Shown: in pieces, positions 54,667 to 64,000 of the stretch
Numbering within the stretch: the stretch's first letter is position 1
Layout of the letters: every line of letters begins with the position of its first letter
From: JACCSI01 sp963815285
GTDB lineage: Bacteria > Acidobacteriota > Vicinamibacteria > Vicinamibacterales > UBA2999
Length of the DNA stretch: 64,000 nucleotides
Assembly: GCA_963815285.1 (NCBI GenBank)
Contig: CAWFGB010000013.1
Coordinates: forward strand, 124,001-188,000
Direction of reading: 5' to 3'
The notes under the pieces: generated by a model
What the model was told of the DNA's origin: nothing
Database searches by the model: none
Seen by the model: only the letters and a program-made list of their open reading frames with translations
Program-made: the position numbers and the translations under genes

Positions 54667-57303
54667 ATGCGACCCCACGACGGCGACCTCGACGAGGAGA
54701 TCCGCGGCCACCTGGCTGTCAGCATCAAGGAACGGATCGATCGCGGCGAAGATCCGGTGAGTGCGCGCCGCACCGCGTTGATGGAACTCGGCTACATGCC
54801 CGCCGTGCGCGACGAGATGCGACGCGTTTGGTACAGCCGCTGGTCCGAATCAGCTCAAGCGCTCGCACGAGATATCCGCTTCGCCCTGCGCGCGCTGCTT
54901 CGTGCGAAAGGCCTGACGACCACGGTGGTGGTGACGCTCGCTCTTGGAATCGGCGCCAACGCCGCGATTTTCAGCGTGGTCCGAAGCGTCCTGCTGCGTC
55001 CGCTCGTCAATCGCGATGCCGATCGCCTCATCTACATCCGCCAGGCCGCCCACGGCCTCGCCATCCAGAACCTCACCTTCTCTGTCCCCGAAATTGATGA
55101 CTTCAAGTCGCGCGCGACGACCATCTTGGCATTCGGCGATTTTTCCACCGTCGAGTTCACGATGATCGGGTTCGGTCGGGAGCCGCGCCTGGTCCGGGCG
55201 GGGGTCGTCAACGGATCGTTTTTCGAGGTGATGGGACTTCGCCCGGTGCTGGGGCGGCTGCTGACCCCCGCGGATGATGGCGAAGGGGCGGCGGGCGCGG
55301 TGGTGCTGACGCATCGCTTCTGGAAGGACGTACTCAACAGCGATCCGGGGGTCATTGGCGAGACGGTCCGTCTCGGCGGTTCAAGCGCTGCGACCGTTGT
55401 CGGCGTCCTCGAGCCCTCGGTGCCCTATCCGACCGAGACCCAGATCATCGCGAACATGGTGACGAGCCCGCACCATCTCGGCGCGACGATGAATACCGAT
55501 CGCCGGCACCGCATGACGGACCTGTTCGGCCGGCTGGCTCCGGGCGCCACTGTGGAAGGGGCACGCGCCGAGCTCACCAGCGTGCATTCGGCGATGCTGC
55601 AAGAACATCCCGACATGTACTCCCCCGAAGCTCGAATCCAGTTGCAGGTCAGGACGCTCCAGGAACAAATCGCGTCACCCGCACGGACCATCCTCCTCGT
55701 GCTCATGGCGGCAGCGGCGGTGGTGTTCATCATTGCGTGCTCGAATGTCGCCAACTTGATTCTGGCCCGGTCGATCCGCCGTGAAGGAGAGCTCGCCGTC
55801 CGTGCCGCGCTTGGCGCGGGCCGTGGCGCACTGCGTCGCACGCTCTTCGCGGAGAGTTTGGTCCTGTGTGCAGCCGGCGCCGGCGTGGGCCTGCTGCTCG
55901 CGCAGCCGCTTGTGAGCGTGGCGGGCCGCTACGCATCGCGCTTTTCCATTCGTGCGCTCGAAGCCACGGTGGATGCCGGCGTGCTGGGGCTCGGTGCCGC
56001 ACTGGCTCTCGTGGCGGCCGTGCTGCTCGCCTATATTCCCAGGCTCCCATCATCCGATCGGGCCGGCGGTTTGGGGTTGTCTGGCGGCAGTGTGCGGATT
56101 ACGCCAGGCACCAACCGCCGTCTGCGGATCTTTGCGACGACTCAGATGGCGTGCACCTTCGTGCTGCTTGCGGGTGCCGGCATGCTGGTCGCCACGTTGA
56201 CGGCATTGCAGACCGCAAACACCGGCTACGAACTGCGACAGGTGTTGGCGATCGACCTTCCAGGAATACTCGCACCAGGCGTACCCGACGAGACGGGGGC
56301 GAGGGAGAAGGCCCTCAAGGAAGCCGTTCGTCGGATTGGCGAGCTGCCAGGTGTGGAGGCTGTTGCGATGGGAGGGAGCGTGCCGTGGCGCGACCGCAGT
56401 ACCACACGGCTGCAGTTTGTCGCCGAGGGGTACCAGCCAGCGAACGGCGAAGAAGCCCCGACGGGCCGGCTCCGCAACGTTTCCACTCAGTACTTCGCCG
56501 TACTCGGCGTCCCGATCCTCGCGGGCCGGGACTTTACCGACGACGACCTTCGCAGCAAGGAAACCGTGGCCATCGTCAACCAGAGCGTGGCGCGGCGGCT
56601 GTTCCCGAACGGCGACGCACTCAACCGGCGTCTGACACCCACCAATCTGGGAACCAATCTTGGAAAACAACCGCCCGCTCGCATCGTCGGCATCGTCGCC
56701 GACGTCGACGAAGACGACATCGTGCAGGAGCCGTCGATGATTGTCTACTACCCGCTTCGTGGCGGTGGCAGCCGTCTATTTGTGCGTGCCGCAGGAGATC
56801 CGCATGCGCTGATCCCGTCAGTGACGCGCACCATCCGCGAAGTGTCCGCCGATCAGGCGGTCGAGCGACCCGCCACGCTCCAGGACATTCGCGCCGAAGT
56901 CCTGGCGCCGGAACGATTGAACGCGTTCGTGTTCTCGGCACTGGGCGGCATCGCGCTGCTCATCGCGATCGTCGGCGTCGCCGGCGTCCTGGCGTTCTCG
57001 GTAAGTGCCCGGACGCGTGAGTTTGGCGTGCGGCTGGCCGTCGGCTCCACGCCGCGGGATCTGCGAGCGGGCGTGTTGTGGGACGGAGTGCGAACGGCTG
57101 CGATTGGGATCGCAGCCGGCGCTGCTGGCGGCTACGCGATGGCGCGCATCGCGGGCGGCTTTTTCGAGAACGTGCAGCTGCCGGGTGCTCTTCCTTTGAT
57201 TGGCGCAGGCGTCGTGCTGATCGGCGCGGCGATCGGGGCCTCGTTGATGCCGGCCGCGCGTGCGTCACGTGTCGATGTGTTGCAGGCGCTTCGATCCGAG
57301 TAG
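54667..57303 (+). CDS. ADOP family ABC permease with N-terminal soluble segment
   Basis: 878 residues from the ATG at 54667, preceded by GAAGGAG. The N-terminal ~70 residues (DLDEEIRGHLAVSIKERIDR, RTALMELGYMPAVRDEMRRV) form the ADOP-specific helical segment. Then come the first MacB core with LALGIGANAAIFSVVRSVLL, helices around 340-480, a second core (GVPILAGRDFTDDDLRSKET), final helices and the end PAARASRVDVLQALRSE. No ATPase is adjacent, as is usual for these orphan permeases. It probably exports a compound to which the PadR protein responds. Confidence 0.94.
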   Translation: MRPHDGDLDEEIRGHLAVSIKERIDRGEDPVSARRTALMELGYMPAVRDEMRRVWYSRWSESAQALARDIRFALRALLRAKGLTTTVVVTLALGIGANAAIFSVVRSVLLRPLVNRDADRLIYIRQAAHGLAIQNLTFSVPEIDDFKSRATTILAFGDFSTVEFTMIGFGREPRLVRAGVVNGSFFEVMGLRPVLGRLLTPADDGEGAAGAVVLTHRFWKDVLNSDPGVIGETVRLGGSSAATVVGVLEPSVPYPTETQIIANMVTSPHHLGATMNTDRRHRMTDLFGRLAPGATVEGARAELTSVHSAMLQEHPDMYSPEARIQLQVRTLQEQIASPARTILLVLMAAAAVVFIIACSNVANLILARSIRREGELAVRAALGAGRGALRRTLFAESLVLCAAGAGVGLLLAQPLVSVAGRYASRFSIRALEATVDAGVLGLGAALALVAAVLLAYIPRLPSSDRAGGLGLSGGSVRITPGTNRRLRIFATTQMACTFVLLAGAGMLVATLTALQTANTGYELRQVLAIDLPGILAPGVPDETGAREKALKEAVRRIGELPGVEAVAMGGSVPWRDRSTTRLQFVAEGYQPANGEEAPTGRLRNVSTQYFAVLGVPILAGRDFTDDDLRSKETVAIVNQSVARRLFPNGDALNRRLTPTNLGTNLGKQPPARIVGIVADVDEDDIVQEPSMIVYYPLRGGGSRLFVRAAGDPHALIPSVTRTIREVSADQAVERPATLQDIRAEVLAPERLNAFVFSALGGIALLIAIVGVAGVLAFSVSARTREFGVRLAVGSTPRDLRAGVLWDGVRTAAIGIAAGAAGGYAMARIAGGFFENVQLPGALPLIGAGVVLIGAAIGASLMPAARASRVDVLQALRSE

Positions 57304-57500
57304 GGCTCTCGATACGAGTCGCGAGCTCACGTGAGAGCGATTTACAGGGAGCGCATCGCCATGCCGCGACGACTCGGCTGAGAGCCGCCAGGTGTACTTC
57401 GCCGCCCGACGCCGGCAAGGTGGTCCCGAAGGGTGAGCTGCTTTGCGAGACGATAGGAAATACCAGGGCCGTCTCGCGTTCAACTGTGATGATCGAGTCT

Positions 57501-57977
57501 TCACTGAGAACGGCTGTAAACAGCGTTCTCGAAATCCGAAAGCTCCATCCTCAGGCTGTATCGGACCTCCAGCAAATCCCCGTTGAGCGCGCCCGAAGCA
57601 TCCCACGAGCCATCCGTTGGCATGAAATCGAAGCTAATACGACCGTTTTCCTGGACATACGCGCCAAGATATGGGACCGCTTGCGTCGGATACTGAAACG
57701 TGAAGGCACCGTTGTCGTAAAGCACGTATTTCGAACCGGTCGTGTAGTCGCTGACCCGGTACGAAAGTGGTCCACTGAAGAGATACGTGGTCGCAGGGCC
57801 AGTTAAGGGGGGGAGTTCTACAGGCCGCGGCGCAGGCGGCGGCTCGGGCGGCGGTTGAGGCATCGACGGCTGCTGCGTCGAAAGCGAACTTGGAAACGTG
57901 GGTCGATCCGCGGACCCGCAGGCAATAGAAAACACCAGGAAGGCGAGGGGCGTTCCGCAGCGACGAGCGGCGATCAT
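57501..57977 (-). CDS. Lipoprotein of unknown function
   Basis: 158 residues from the ATG at 57977, which follows AGGAGG. The leader PLAFLVFSIACGS ends in a lipobox cysteine. A proline-rich linker (PQPPPEPPPAPRPVELPP) leads to a ~95-residue beta-rich domain (YVLYDNGAFTFQYPTQAVPY, AYVQENGRISFDFMPTDG) and the end DFENAVYSRSQ. No family recognised. Likely surface- or periplasm-anchored. Confidence 0.7.
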   Translation of the reverse strand: MIAARRCGTPLAFLVFSIACGSADRPTFPSSLSTQQPSMPQPPPEPPPAPRPVELPPLTGPATTYLFSGPLSYRVSDYTTGSKYVLYDNGAFTFQYPTQAVPYLGAYVQENGRISFDFMPTDGSWDASGALNGDLLEVRYSLRMELSDFENAVYSRSQ

Positions 57978-58295
57978 GACAAGCCTCCTAGCGCTTCGCG
58001 ATGGGATGGCTGGCGTCACTGACGCCTAACGATGGCTCAGGGGGAGTATCACCGAGGCGAGTCTGCTGTCAAGGCGCCAAGCGGTCGTCAGCAGGGCGCC
58101 TACCCAACGCGGCTCGTCGGATTACACAGCGCGTTCTCGTGCCACTGTGCTGATATCGAATGCCATGCGGCGCGCTTGGACGTCCGGTCGTCGAAACGGT
58201 CGCGAGTAGTCGACCAGGGGTCGAACGGACGACCTGCTGATGACGAATTGTTGACTCTCAGCGGCCAGGGTCTGCGTTAATGGCCCGCCAGCGCA

Positions 58296-59531
58296 CTACT
58301 TGCGGGGTCGCGTGCCTACCATGGGAGCTATGAGCTGTGCCGGATCAACGTCTTTGTCTTTGCGTGGCCTGAACTTCTGCGAGCGGTCGTTGGACACCTC
58401 AGTGACGTAGAGGTTGCCCTCCAAATCGACGTGAATCTGATGCACGCCGTCGAACTGCCCCGGCAGCGCACCAGTTCCCCCGATGTCGAGGATGTATCGA
58501 CCGTTCAAGTCATATTTGACTAACCGGTCTGTCGTCCAGTCGGCGACCCAAACGAAATCGTCTTCCGTGACGATATGCGCCAAGACCGCCGAATTGTGGC
58601 CGGTGGGCCACATGTCGAGGAACTTGCCGTGCTCGTCGAAGACCTGCATCCGATTGTGCTCGCGGTCGGCAACGAAAATCCGGCGGTCACGACTGATTCC
58701 AATACTGTGAACTGACCAGAATTCGTTCGGACCTGGTTTGTCAGGGTGGTTGGGTACCTGCCCCCAATCGAACAGAAACTTGCCGTCCTTGTCGTACTTC
58801 GCGACGCGGACGCCGGCGTATCCGTCGGCGACGAAGAACGTGCCGTCTGGCAGCCACGCGATGTCGGTCACGCGGTTGAAGTTGTTGGGCCCGCGTCCGG
58901 GCACACCCCGCACGCCCATTGTCTTCACCAACTTGCCGCCATTCGTGAAGACGTTGATCTCGTGCATATCGTCGTCAACGATCCAAATGTGCTTCTCAGG
59001 ATCGTAGGGATTCATCAGCAGCTTGTGCGGCCCGCGCGACACCGAGCCCGGTCCTGACGCTTGCGGCGGCGCCAGATACTTGTCGTGCTGCAACCACTCC
59101 ACGATGGTCTTGCCCTCGCGGTCAACGGCAAAGACGACATGATGCCGCCGAAGCTTGTACGCTGGCTCCTTGCCGGAGTACGGCCACCGGCCCGTATTCG
59201 TGCGCGGGGGCTTCAGCAGGCCGGCAAACGTGAACGGCTTGGCGCCCTTCGGCAGCTCAATCTCCCCCCGCTGACAGATCCACACCTTGTCCGGGCTTTC
59301 GGCCCACACGCCGCAACCCGATCCCCAGGTCCACCCATCATGCGAAAGGTCGGTATCGGGCAGAGGCTTCGGCCAGTTCTCCGCCACCTCGTACCCACCC
59401 ATTCGCCGAGGTCCGTCTGCGGCGGTCGGCTGGAAGAGCTTCTTTGCGTCAGCGCTCTCGAGTGTCATCACTGCCACCAGCGCTGATACCGTCAGAACAA
59501 CGAAACCGAACGACGCCCCTGCGCGCTTCAT
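58296..59531 (-). CDS. Secreted NHL-repeat protein, copy 1
   Basis: 411 residues from the ATG at 59531. A signal peptide (FVVLTVSALVAVMTLESADA) is followed by GGYEVAENWPKPLPD and GWTWGSGCGVWAESPDKVWI, then NHL beta-propeller repeats: NRVTDIAWLPDGTFFVADGY, HSIGISRDRRIFVADREHNR and QIHVDLEGNLYVTEVSNDR. It is related to peptidyl-hydroxyglycine amidating-lyase-like propellers, but I cannot confirm that activity. It is closely similar to the protein at 60361, and the SH3-like gene lies between them. Confidence 0.88.
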   Translation of the reverse strand: MKRAGASFGFVVLTVSALVAVMTLESADAKKLFQPTAADGPRRMGGYEVAENWPKPLPDTDLSHDGWTWGSGCGVWAESPDKVWICQRGEIELPKGAKPFTFAGLLKPPRTNTGRWPYSGKEPAYKLRRHHVVFAVDREGKTIVEWLQHDKYLAPPQASGPGSVSRGPHKLLMNPYDPEKHIWIVDDDMHEINVFTNGGKLVKTMGVRGVPGRGPNNFNRVTDIAWLPDGTFFVADGYAGVRVAKYDKDGKFLFDWGQVPNHPDKPGPNEFWSVHSIGISRDRRIFVADREHNRMQVFDEHGKFLDMWPTGHNSAVLAHIVTEDDFVWVADWTTDRLVKYDLNGRYILDIGGTGALPGQFDGVHQIHVDLEGNLYVTEVSNDRSQKFRPRKDKDVDPAQLIAPMVGTRPRK

Positions 59532-59592
59532 AGATGCTCCCTGGCTCAGGACTGGCACGGCAACATAGGAGACACTCGCAACGTCGAGTGAT

Positions 59593-60262
59593 TCACTTCT
59601 TGAAGACTTCAACTGTCGAGTCGTGCACGAACCCGGCCTCTTCGTTCTTGTACCACCGCATCGGTGTCCCGACTTGCCGGAGTTCCGGGGAGAGCCTGAC
59701 CTGAATCCATTCGCCCTGCCGGCCCAGCACCGGCAACACCGTGCCGCTGGGCACGAGAAGCAGCACGATCGAACCGGATCCGGCGGACGCCTTGATATCA
59801 GTGTTCGACTGCCGCGCCGGAACTCTCACGTACTCGCGAGGCGGTTGGCTTGCCGGAGGCTCCTGAGATGCTGGTTTCGCCGGGGGCTGTCCCTTGATGA
59901 CTTCGACCGTAGAGTCATGGACAAACCCCGTGTCTTCGTTCTTGTACCAGCGCATCGGAATTCCGACTTTGCGCAGTTCTGGGGATAGTCGGACCTGGAT
60001 CCACTCCCCCTGCCGTTTGATCACCGGCAGCACGGTTCCCTTGGGAACGAGCACCAGTACCGACTGAGCCTGACGACGAACCCTGCTTGATGTCGGTATG
60101 GGTCTGCCGCTCCGGGACTCGCACGTATTCCTGCGTTGATTGCGTCGCCCCCGCAGTGCTTGGCAACAACGACAGGGTTAGGGTCAGGCTGCAAAGGCCA
60201 AGCGCCGCCGACTGACGGCACCGCTCGACGGATCGAATCCGCACCAGTATCGTTGGCGTCAT
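59593..60262 (-). CDS. Secreted tandem SH3-like domain protein, frameshifted
   Basis: From the ATG at 60262 a signal peptide (ALGLCSLTLTLSLLPSTAGA) leads to EYVRVPERQTHTDIKQGSSS. Near 60060 one base must be skipped; the chain then reads VLVLVPKGTVLPVIKRQGEW and continues. Two copies of a ~65-residue unit follow one another, each with LVPxGTVLPVxxRQGEWIQV and PMRWYKNE and a terminal HDSTVEV. The unit resembles bacterial SH3 domains that bind peptidoglycan. The protein lies between the two NHL genes on the same strand, so the three probably form one transcription unit. Confidence 0.75.
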
Positions 60263-60360
60263 TGAATTACTAGCTCCATAGGACGAAGAGATCACCGTTC
60301 GTTCACACGCCGATAGCCCATCGTCCGCCTTGGCATGGGCCACTGGCGACGCAGCCCATC

Positions 60361-61578
60361 TCAGCGGGGTCGTACCACCGCCATTGGCGCGACCCGCGTC
60401 GCGGCGTCGGCATCCGCGACCGGCCGAAACATCTGCGAGCGGTCGTTGGAGACTTCGGTCACGTACAAGTTGCCCTTCTGGTCGACGTGTAACTGATGTA
60501 CGCCGTCGAATTGGCCTGGATTGGCGCCCGGCCCGCCAATATCCAGGATGTATCGTCCGTTAAGGTCGTACTTAATGAGCCGGTTGGTATATTCGTCAGC
60601 CAGCCATACGTGGTCATCGTCAGTAACGAAGTGGGCATAGACTCTCGACTTATGACCGGTGGGCCACATGGCAAGAAACTTCCCGTGCTCGTCGAAGACC
60701 TGCATCCGGCTATGCTCGCGGTCCGCAACGAAGACGCGGCGATCTCGACTGATCCCGATGCTGTGCACTGACCAGAACTCGTTCGGCGCCGGATTGTCCG
60801 GGTTGTTCGGTGGCTGCCCCCAGTCAAACAGGAACTTTCCGTCCTTGTCGAACTTGGCTACCCGCGTTCCGGCGTAGCCGTCCGCCACGAAGAACGTCCC
60901 GTCCGGTAGCCACGCGATGTCGGTCGGACGGTTGAAGTTGTTCGGGCCCCGGCCCGGCACTCCCCGCACCCCCATCGTCTTCACCAGCTTGCCGTTGTTG
61001 GTGAAGATGTTGATCTCGTGCATGTCGTCGTCCACGATCCAGATGTTCTTTTGCGGATCGTAGGGATTCATCAGCAGCTTGTGCGGTCCGCGTGACACCG
61101 ACCCCGGGCCGGACGCCTGCGGCGGGGCCAGATACTTATCGTGCTGGAGCCATTCTTCGATCGTGTTCCCCTTGCCGTCCACCGCGAAGATGACGTGATG
61201 CCGCCGCAGCTTGTAGCCCGGGTCATTCCCGGAGTACGGCCACCGGCCCGTATTCGTGCGCGGGGGCTTCAGCAGGCCCGCAAACGTCCACGGCTTGGCG
61301 CCTGGAGGAAGTTCAATCTCGCCGCGCTGACAGATCCACACCTTGTCCGGGCTCTCCGCCCACACTCCACAGCCCGAACCCCATGTCCAGCCGTCGTGGG
61401 ACAGATCCTTGTCGGGCAGCGGTTTCGGCCAGTTCTCAACTACTTCGTAGCCACCCATCCTCCGACCGCCGTTCTCTCCGGCCGGCTGCTGCTGCACAGG
61501 TGCGTTGGCGGCCACAAGGATCACAATCGGCGCGATCGCGAGGATCGACACGGTAAGAGACGTTCGTGCGCGCTTCAT
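60361..61578 (-). CDS. Secreted NHL-repeat protein, copy 2
   Basis: 405 residues from the ATG at 61578 (an upstream in-frame start lies seven codons earlier). It has a signal peptide (LTVSILAIAPIVILVAANAP), the same GGYEVVENWPKPLPD entry, and NHL repeats such as NRPTDIAWLPDGTFFVADGY, HSIGISRDRRVFVADREHSR and QLHVDQKGNLYVTEVSNDR. It is nearly identical in layout to the protein at 58296, differing mainly in leader and tail. A recent local duplication around the SH3-like gene is the simplest origin. Confidence 0.88.
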   Translation of the reverse strand: MKRARTSLTVSILAIAPIVILVAANAPVQQQPAGENGGRRMGGYEVVENWPKPLPDKDLSHDGWTWGSGCGVWAESPDKVWICQRGEIELPPGAKPWTFAGLLKPPRTNTGRWPYSGNDPGYKLRRHHVIFAVDGKGNTIEEWLQHDKYLAPPQASGPGSVSRGPHKLLMNPYDPQKNIWIVDDDMHEINIFTNNGKLVKTMGVRGVPGRGPNNFNRPTDIAWLPDGTFFVADGYAGTRVAKFDKDGKFLFDWGQPPNNPDNPAPNEFWSVHSIGISRDRRVFVADREHSRMQVFDEHGKFLAMWPTGHKSRVYAHFVTDDDHVWLADEYTNRLIKYDLNGRYILDIGGPGANPGQFDGVHQLHVDQKGNLYVTEVSNDRSQMFRPVADADAATRVAPMAVVRPR

Positions 61579-61773
61579 AAGGCCCCATGTTCCCGACACA
61601 TCTTTTGGCGAGACGGTCGCGAAGACAAGTAAACCGACACAGTGGTTCTTCCTTGACCGCGCGAAGTATGAGCCCGTTTCACTGGGAGCAATGTAAATCT
61701 TTGTGACAGCCTGCCATGCCCAATCGATCGATTTTGGGATACTGCAATCGCTTCCCGGTTCGTTACGCGGCCG

Positions 61774-64000
61774 CTAAAACGTGAGGCGCATTCCGAACTG
61801 CATCTCGCGCGGATTCTTGGCGCTGAAGATTCGGCCGAAATTCGGAGTACCGAAGATACGGCTCGGCAAGTCGAAGTTCGCTCGATTTAGCAGGTTGAAG
61901 ATCTCCCATCGAAACTCGAGTTGCGACGTGCCGGCAACTGCCCACGTCTTGGCCAGGGCAAAATCAAGATTGGCAAACCCGGGGCCGATCACGCTGTTGC
62001 GGGGAGCGTTGCCGAATGTGAACGGCGCTTGGAGCGCAAACGCCGACGTATCGAACCAGCGCTCCGGCGTCCGCTCGTCGCCGGGCAGGTTCGGATCGCG
62101 CAACTGGTCGGGACGCTGCGCCGGTCCGGCACCGACATTGGCCCGATCAACGCTGAGGTTGACCGTGAACGGCGCCCCACTCTGGACAATCAATATCGCG
62201 TTAGCGCGCCAGCCGGCGAACGCCGCTTCGGCGACACCGCCTGCGCCCCTGAAGAACGGGATCTCATAGACGCCAGAGGCGATGAACTGATGCCGATGGT
62301 CGAAGCTGGACGACGCCCATTCGCCGGTCTCGTCGAAGATGTTGCGAACATTCTGCGGAAAGTTTGTCTCGGACTCGGTTGGCCCGGGGCTCGACGCATC
62401 GTCTCTGGAATGCGATAGCGTGTAGCTCACGTTGTACGCGACGTGGTTCTGCAACCGGCGCTCCGCCTTGAAGGTCACCCCGTGGTAGATGGATTTGCCG
62501 TCGAACCGGATAGCGTTGATACGACTCATAGCGGGGATGGGCCGGCGCGACTGAATCGGCCCGGGGCCCGGCTCCGGCACGTTGTGCACGGTGGCATTGT
62601 CCGCGCCAAGCGTCCAGGTTCCCATATAGAAGACGTCGACCATTGTCCCCGGGAGCACTGCGTATTGGATACCGCCACTCCAGGTTTGGCTGTACTCGAC
62701 GCTGTATTCGAAATCCATGATGTTTGCGCCGATCGTGCCGGTCGAATCACTCGTCAGGATGTCGCGGGTCTGCAGCGTCGGCACCTGTTGCTGGCTCGGA
62801 ATGTCGATCTGCCTAGTGAAGAAGAACGGCAGATTACGCGCAAACGCAGTCTGCACGCTGTACGCCCACTGGTTCAGGAAGATGCCGTAGCCGCCACGGA
62901 TGACGGCTCGTTTAGAATCGCCCGCGCTCAGGGCGAAACCCAAACGGGGCGCCAGGCGAACAACACTCGGATCCAGCAGGCCACGACCCCATCCCGCCTG
63001 CTGTGACGTGACGTACGGCAGAGGAAGTAGTGGCAGCAACGGCGCTGCGGTCGAATCGATCGCATCGTTTTTGTCGCTGGCGATCACGAACCGGCCACCT
63101 GGCACCGACAAGTCAACTGACGAGAGTCGGTTGTCCACATCGTACATGTGTTGGTTGAACTCATAGCGTAGGCCAAAGTTGAACGTTAGATTGCTGCGTG
63201 CCTGGTAGTCGTCCTGGGCGTAGAGATGGATCCAGTTCGTGCGGCCGTTTTCGTCGCCGCGCCCGATGCCGGAGGTCGCCGACGTGGGGTATCCCAACAG
63301 GAAGTCGGCGAACGCGTTGCCACTGAACTGGCCGGTATAGCTGAACGCGCCGCGTGCGTTGTCCGGTTGCTCGGGCCGAAGCTGCAGATGAAAATAGTAG
63401 GCACCGAACTTCAGTCGGTGGGCGCCGCGCTGCATGGTGAAGTTGTTGTACAACTCGAAGTGCTGATTGTCGCGGGTGGTGAAGACCGTGGGATCGCCCA
63501 TGGTGCTGTACAGCCCGCCTGTGGACACCTGAGGGAACCCGGCGTCTCGAGGATCGGTGCTCACGCCCAATAGACCAACCTGGCTGGCGAATGGATCGCC
63601 TCGATTCACGCTCAACTGCCCGCCCTTGACGGTCATCCAGCCGAAACGCACCTCGTTCACTATCGAGTTCCCGAAAACGTGCGTGTAGCTTGCGGCCAAG
63701 TTTCGCGTCTTCGTGGTCAATGATCGTCCGAATCCGGGAACGAGCTCTTCCTGAAGCGCGCTCGTGCCGAAGGGTTGGAGCTCATCCGCGTCGAAAGTAC
63801 TGAAACGCGCGAAGAACTGATCCGCGTTCGTGAGCTGGTGATCGAGGCGGATGCTGAACTGGTCGACGTCTCGGCTGGATTCCTCGACGGCCGTGAGGTT
63901 CTGGAGCGCGGCGCCGGAGGTCGGCAACGGGACCTTCTGCAGGAATGCTGCTGCGATGGGATCGATCCGGGTAGCAGGAATCTGGTTGTTCGCAAATGGC
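61774..64000 (-). CDS. TonB-dependent receptor (Oar-like), N-terminus outside window
   Basis: The frame is open from the right edge; the visible 741 codons are the C-terminal portion. The segment IPATRIDPIAAAFLQKVPLP near the edge is the typical inner part of Acidobacteriota Oar-like receptors. Barrel strands follow: FSIRLDHQLTNADQFFARFS, LKFGAYYFHLQLRPEQPDNA, WIHLYAQDDYQARSNLTFNF and LEFRWEIFNLLNRANFDLPS, then a final GMRLTF ending in Phe. The missing upstream part should carry the signal peptide, carboxypeptidase-like domain and plug. It should import large ligands or act as an adhesin at the outer membrane; the ligand cannot be inferred. Confidence 0.93.
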   Translation of the reverse strand, partial: PFANNQIPATRIDPIAAAFLQKVPLPTSGAALQNLTAVEESSRDVDQFSIRLDHQLTNADQFFARFSTFDADELQPFGTSALQEELVPGFGRSLTTKTRNLAASYTHVFGNSIVNEVRFGWMTVKGGQLSVNRGDPFASQVGLLGVSTDPRDAGFPQVSTGGLYSTMGDPTVFTTRDNQHFELYNNFTMQRGAHRLKFGAYYFHLQLRPEQPDNARGAFSYTGQFSGNAFADFLLGYPTSATSGIGRGDENGRTNWIHLYAQDDYQARSNLTFNFGLRYEFNQHMYDVDNRLSSVDLSVPGGRFVIASDKNDAIDSTAAPLLPLLPLPYVTSQQAGWGRGLLDPSVVRLAPRLGFALSAGDSKRAVIRGGYGIFLNQWAYSVQTAFARNLPFFFTRQIDIPSQQQVPTLQTRDILTSDSTGTIGANIMDFEYSVEYSQTWSGGIQYAVLPGTMVDVFYMGTWTLGADNATVHNVPEPGPGPIQSRRPIPAMSRINAIRFDGKSIYHGVTFKAERRLQNHVAYNVSYTLSHSRDDASSPGPTESETNFPQNVRNIFDETGEWASSSFDHRHQFIASGVYEIPFFRGAGGVAEAAFAGWRANAILIVQSGAPFTVNLSVDRANVGAGPAQRPDQLRDPNLPGDERTPERWFDTSAFALQAPFTFGNAPRNSVIGPGFANLDFALAKTWAVAGTSQLEFRWEIFNLLNRANFDLPSRIFGTPNFGRIFSAKNPREMQFGMRLTF

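Overview
This is a GC-rich bacterial chromosome window whose gene content points to Acidobacteriota, most likely a Vicinamibacteria-type lineage. That placement is inferred from gene content; there is no rRNA or single-copy marker here. The evidence is two full-length ADOP/MacB-like permeases (one with a PadR regulator), three Hanks-type Ser/Thr kinases (two with PD40 propeller tails), an ECF sigma factor overlapping one kinase, an Oar-like TonB-dependent receptor, CHRD lipoproteins, a DUF5777 barrel, a vanadium haloperoxidase relic and many secreted proteins of unknown function. I found no tRNA, rRNA, CRISPR array, phage or insertion sequence.

Layout. 1-9 kb: a membrane Ser/Thr kinase cut by the left edge, a PqaA-like hydrolase, small metabolic enzymes, an HtrA-like protease, a histone-H1-like basic protein and two gene relics. 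9.3-21.4 kb: a signalling block with a MauG-like cytochrome, a kinase-PD40 protein divergent from a winged-helix/FHA regulator, an ECF sigma/kinase pair, an ADOP permease, and two tiny membrane proteins around a haloperoxidase relic. 21.5-34.2 kb: a TIGR03067 protein, a GT2-PHP-GT4 operon, a beta-propeller phytase, a DJ-1/PfpI protein, a VapBC-like toxin-antitoxin pair, a broken HEAT-repeat protein and an RTX-like repeat protein. 34.7-46.4 kb: a CuA-cupredoxin/DUF5777/CHRD/EF-hand cluster, an XRE-NB-ARC-TPR regulator, a second CuA cupredoxin with DUF2252, then GNAT, FMN reductase, an atypical SDR and a second ECF sigma factor. 46.6-64 kb: a D15-type outer-membrane barrel with a partner protein, a DUF3943 operon, a CHRD lipoprotein, PadR+ADOP, a tandem NHL / SH3-like / NHL set, and a TonB-dependent receptor running off the right edge.

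How the parts fit. Most products act in the envelope, and regulation leans on protein phosphorylation, ECF sigma factors and PadR/XRE repressors. The best candidates for undescribed biology are the CuA-cupredoxin / DUF5777 / CHRD / EF-hand cluster, the kinase facing an FHA transcription factor, the GT2-PHP-GT4 operon, and a two-block upstream element that sits directly against the start codons of two unrelated genes.

Quality note. Six otherwise intact genes are each broken by one frame change, and all six need the removal of a single base. This may be systematic assembly error rather than pseudogenisation. At least six other loci are genuine degraded relics.
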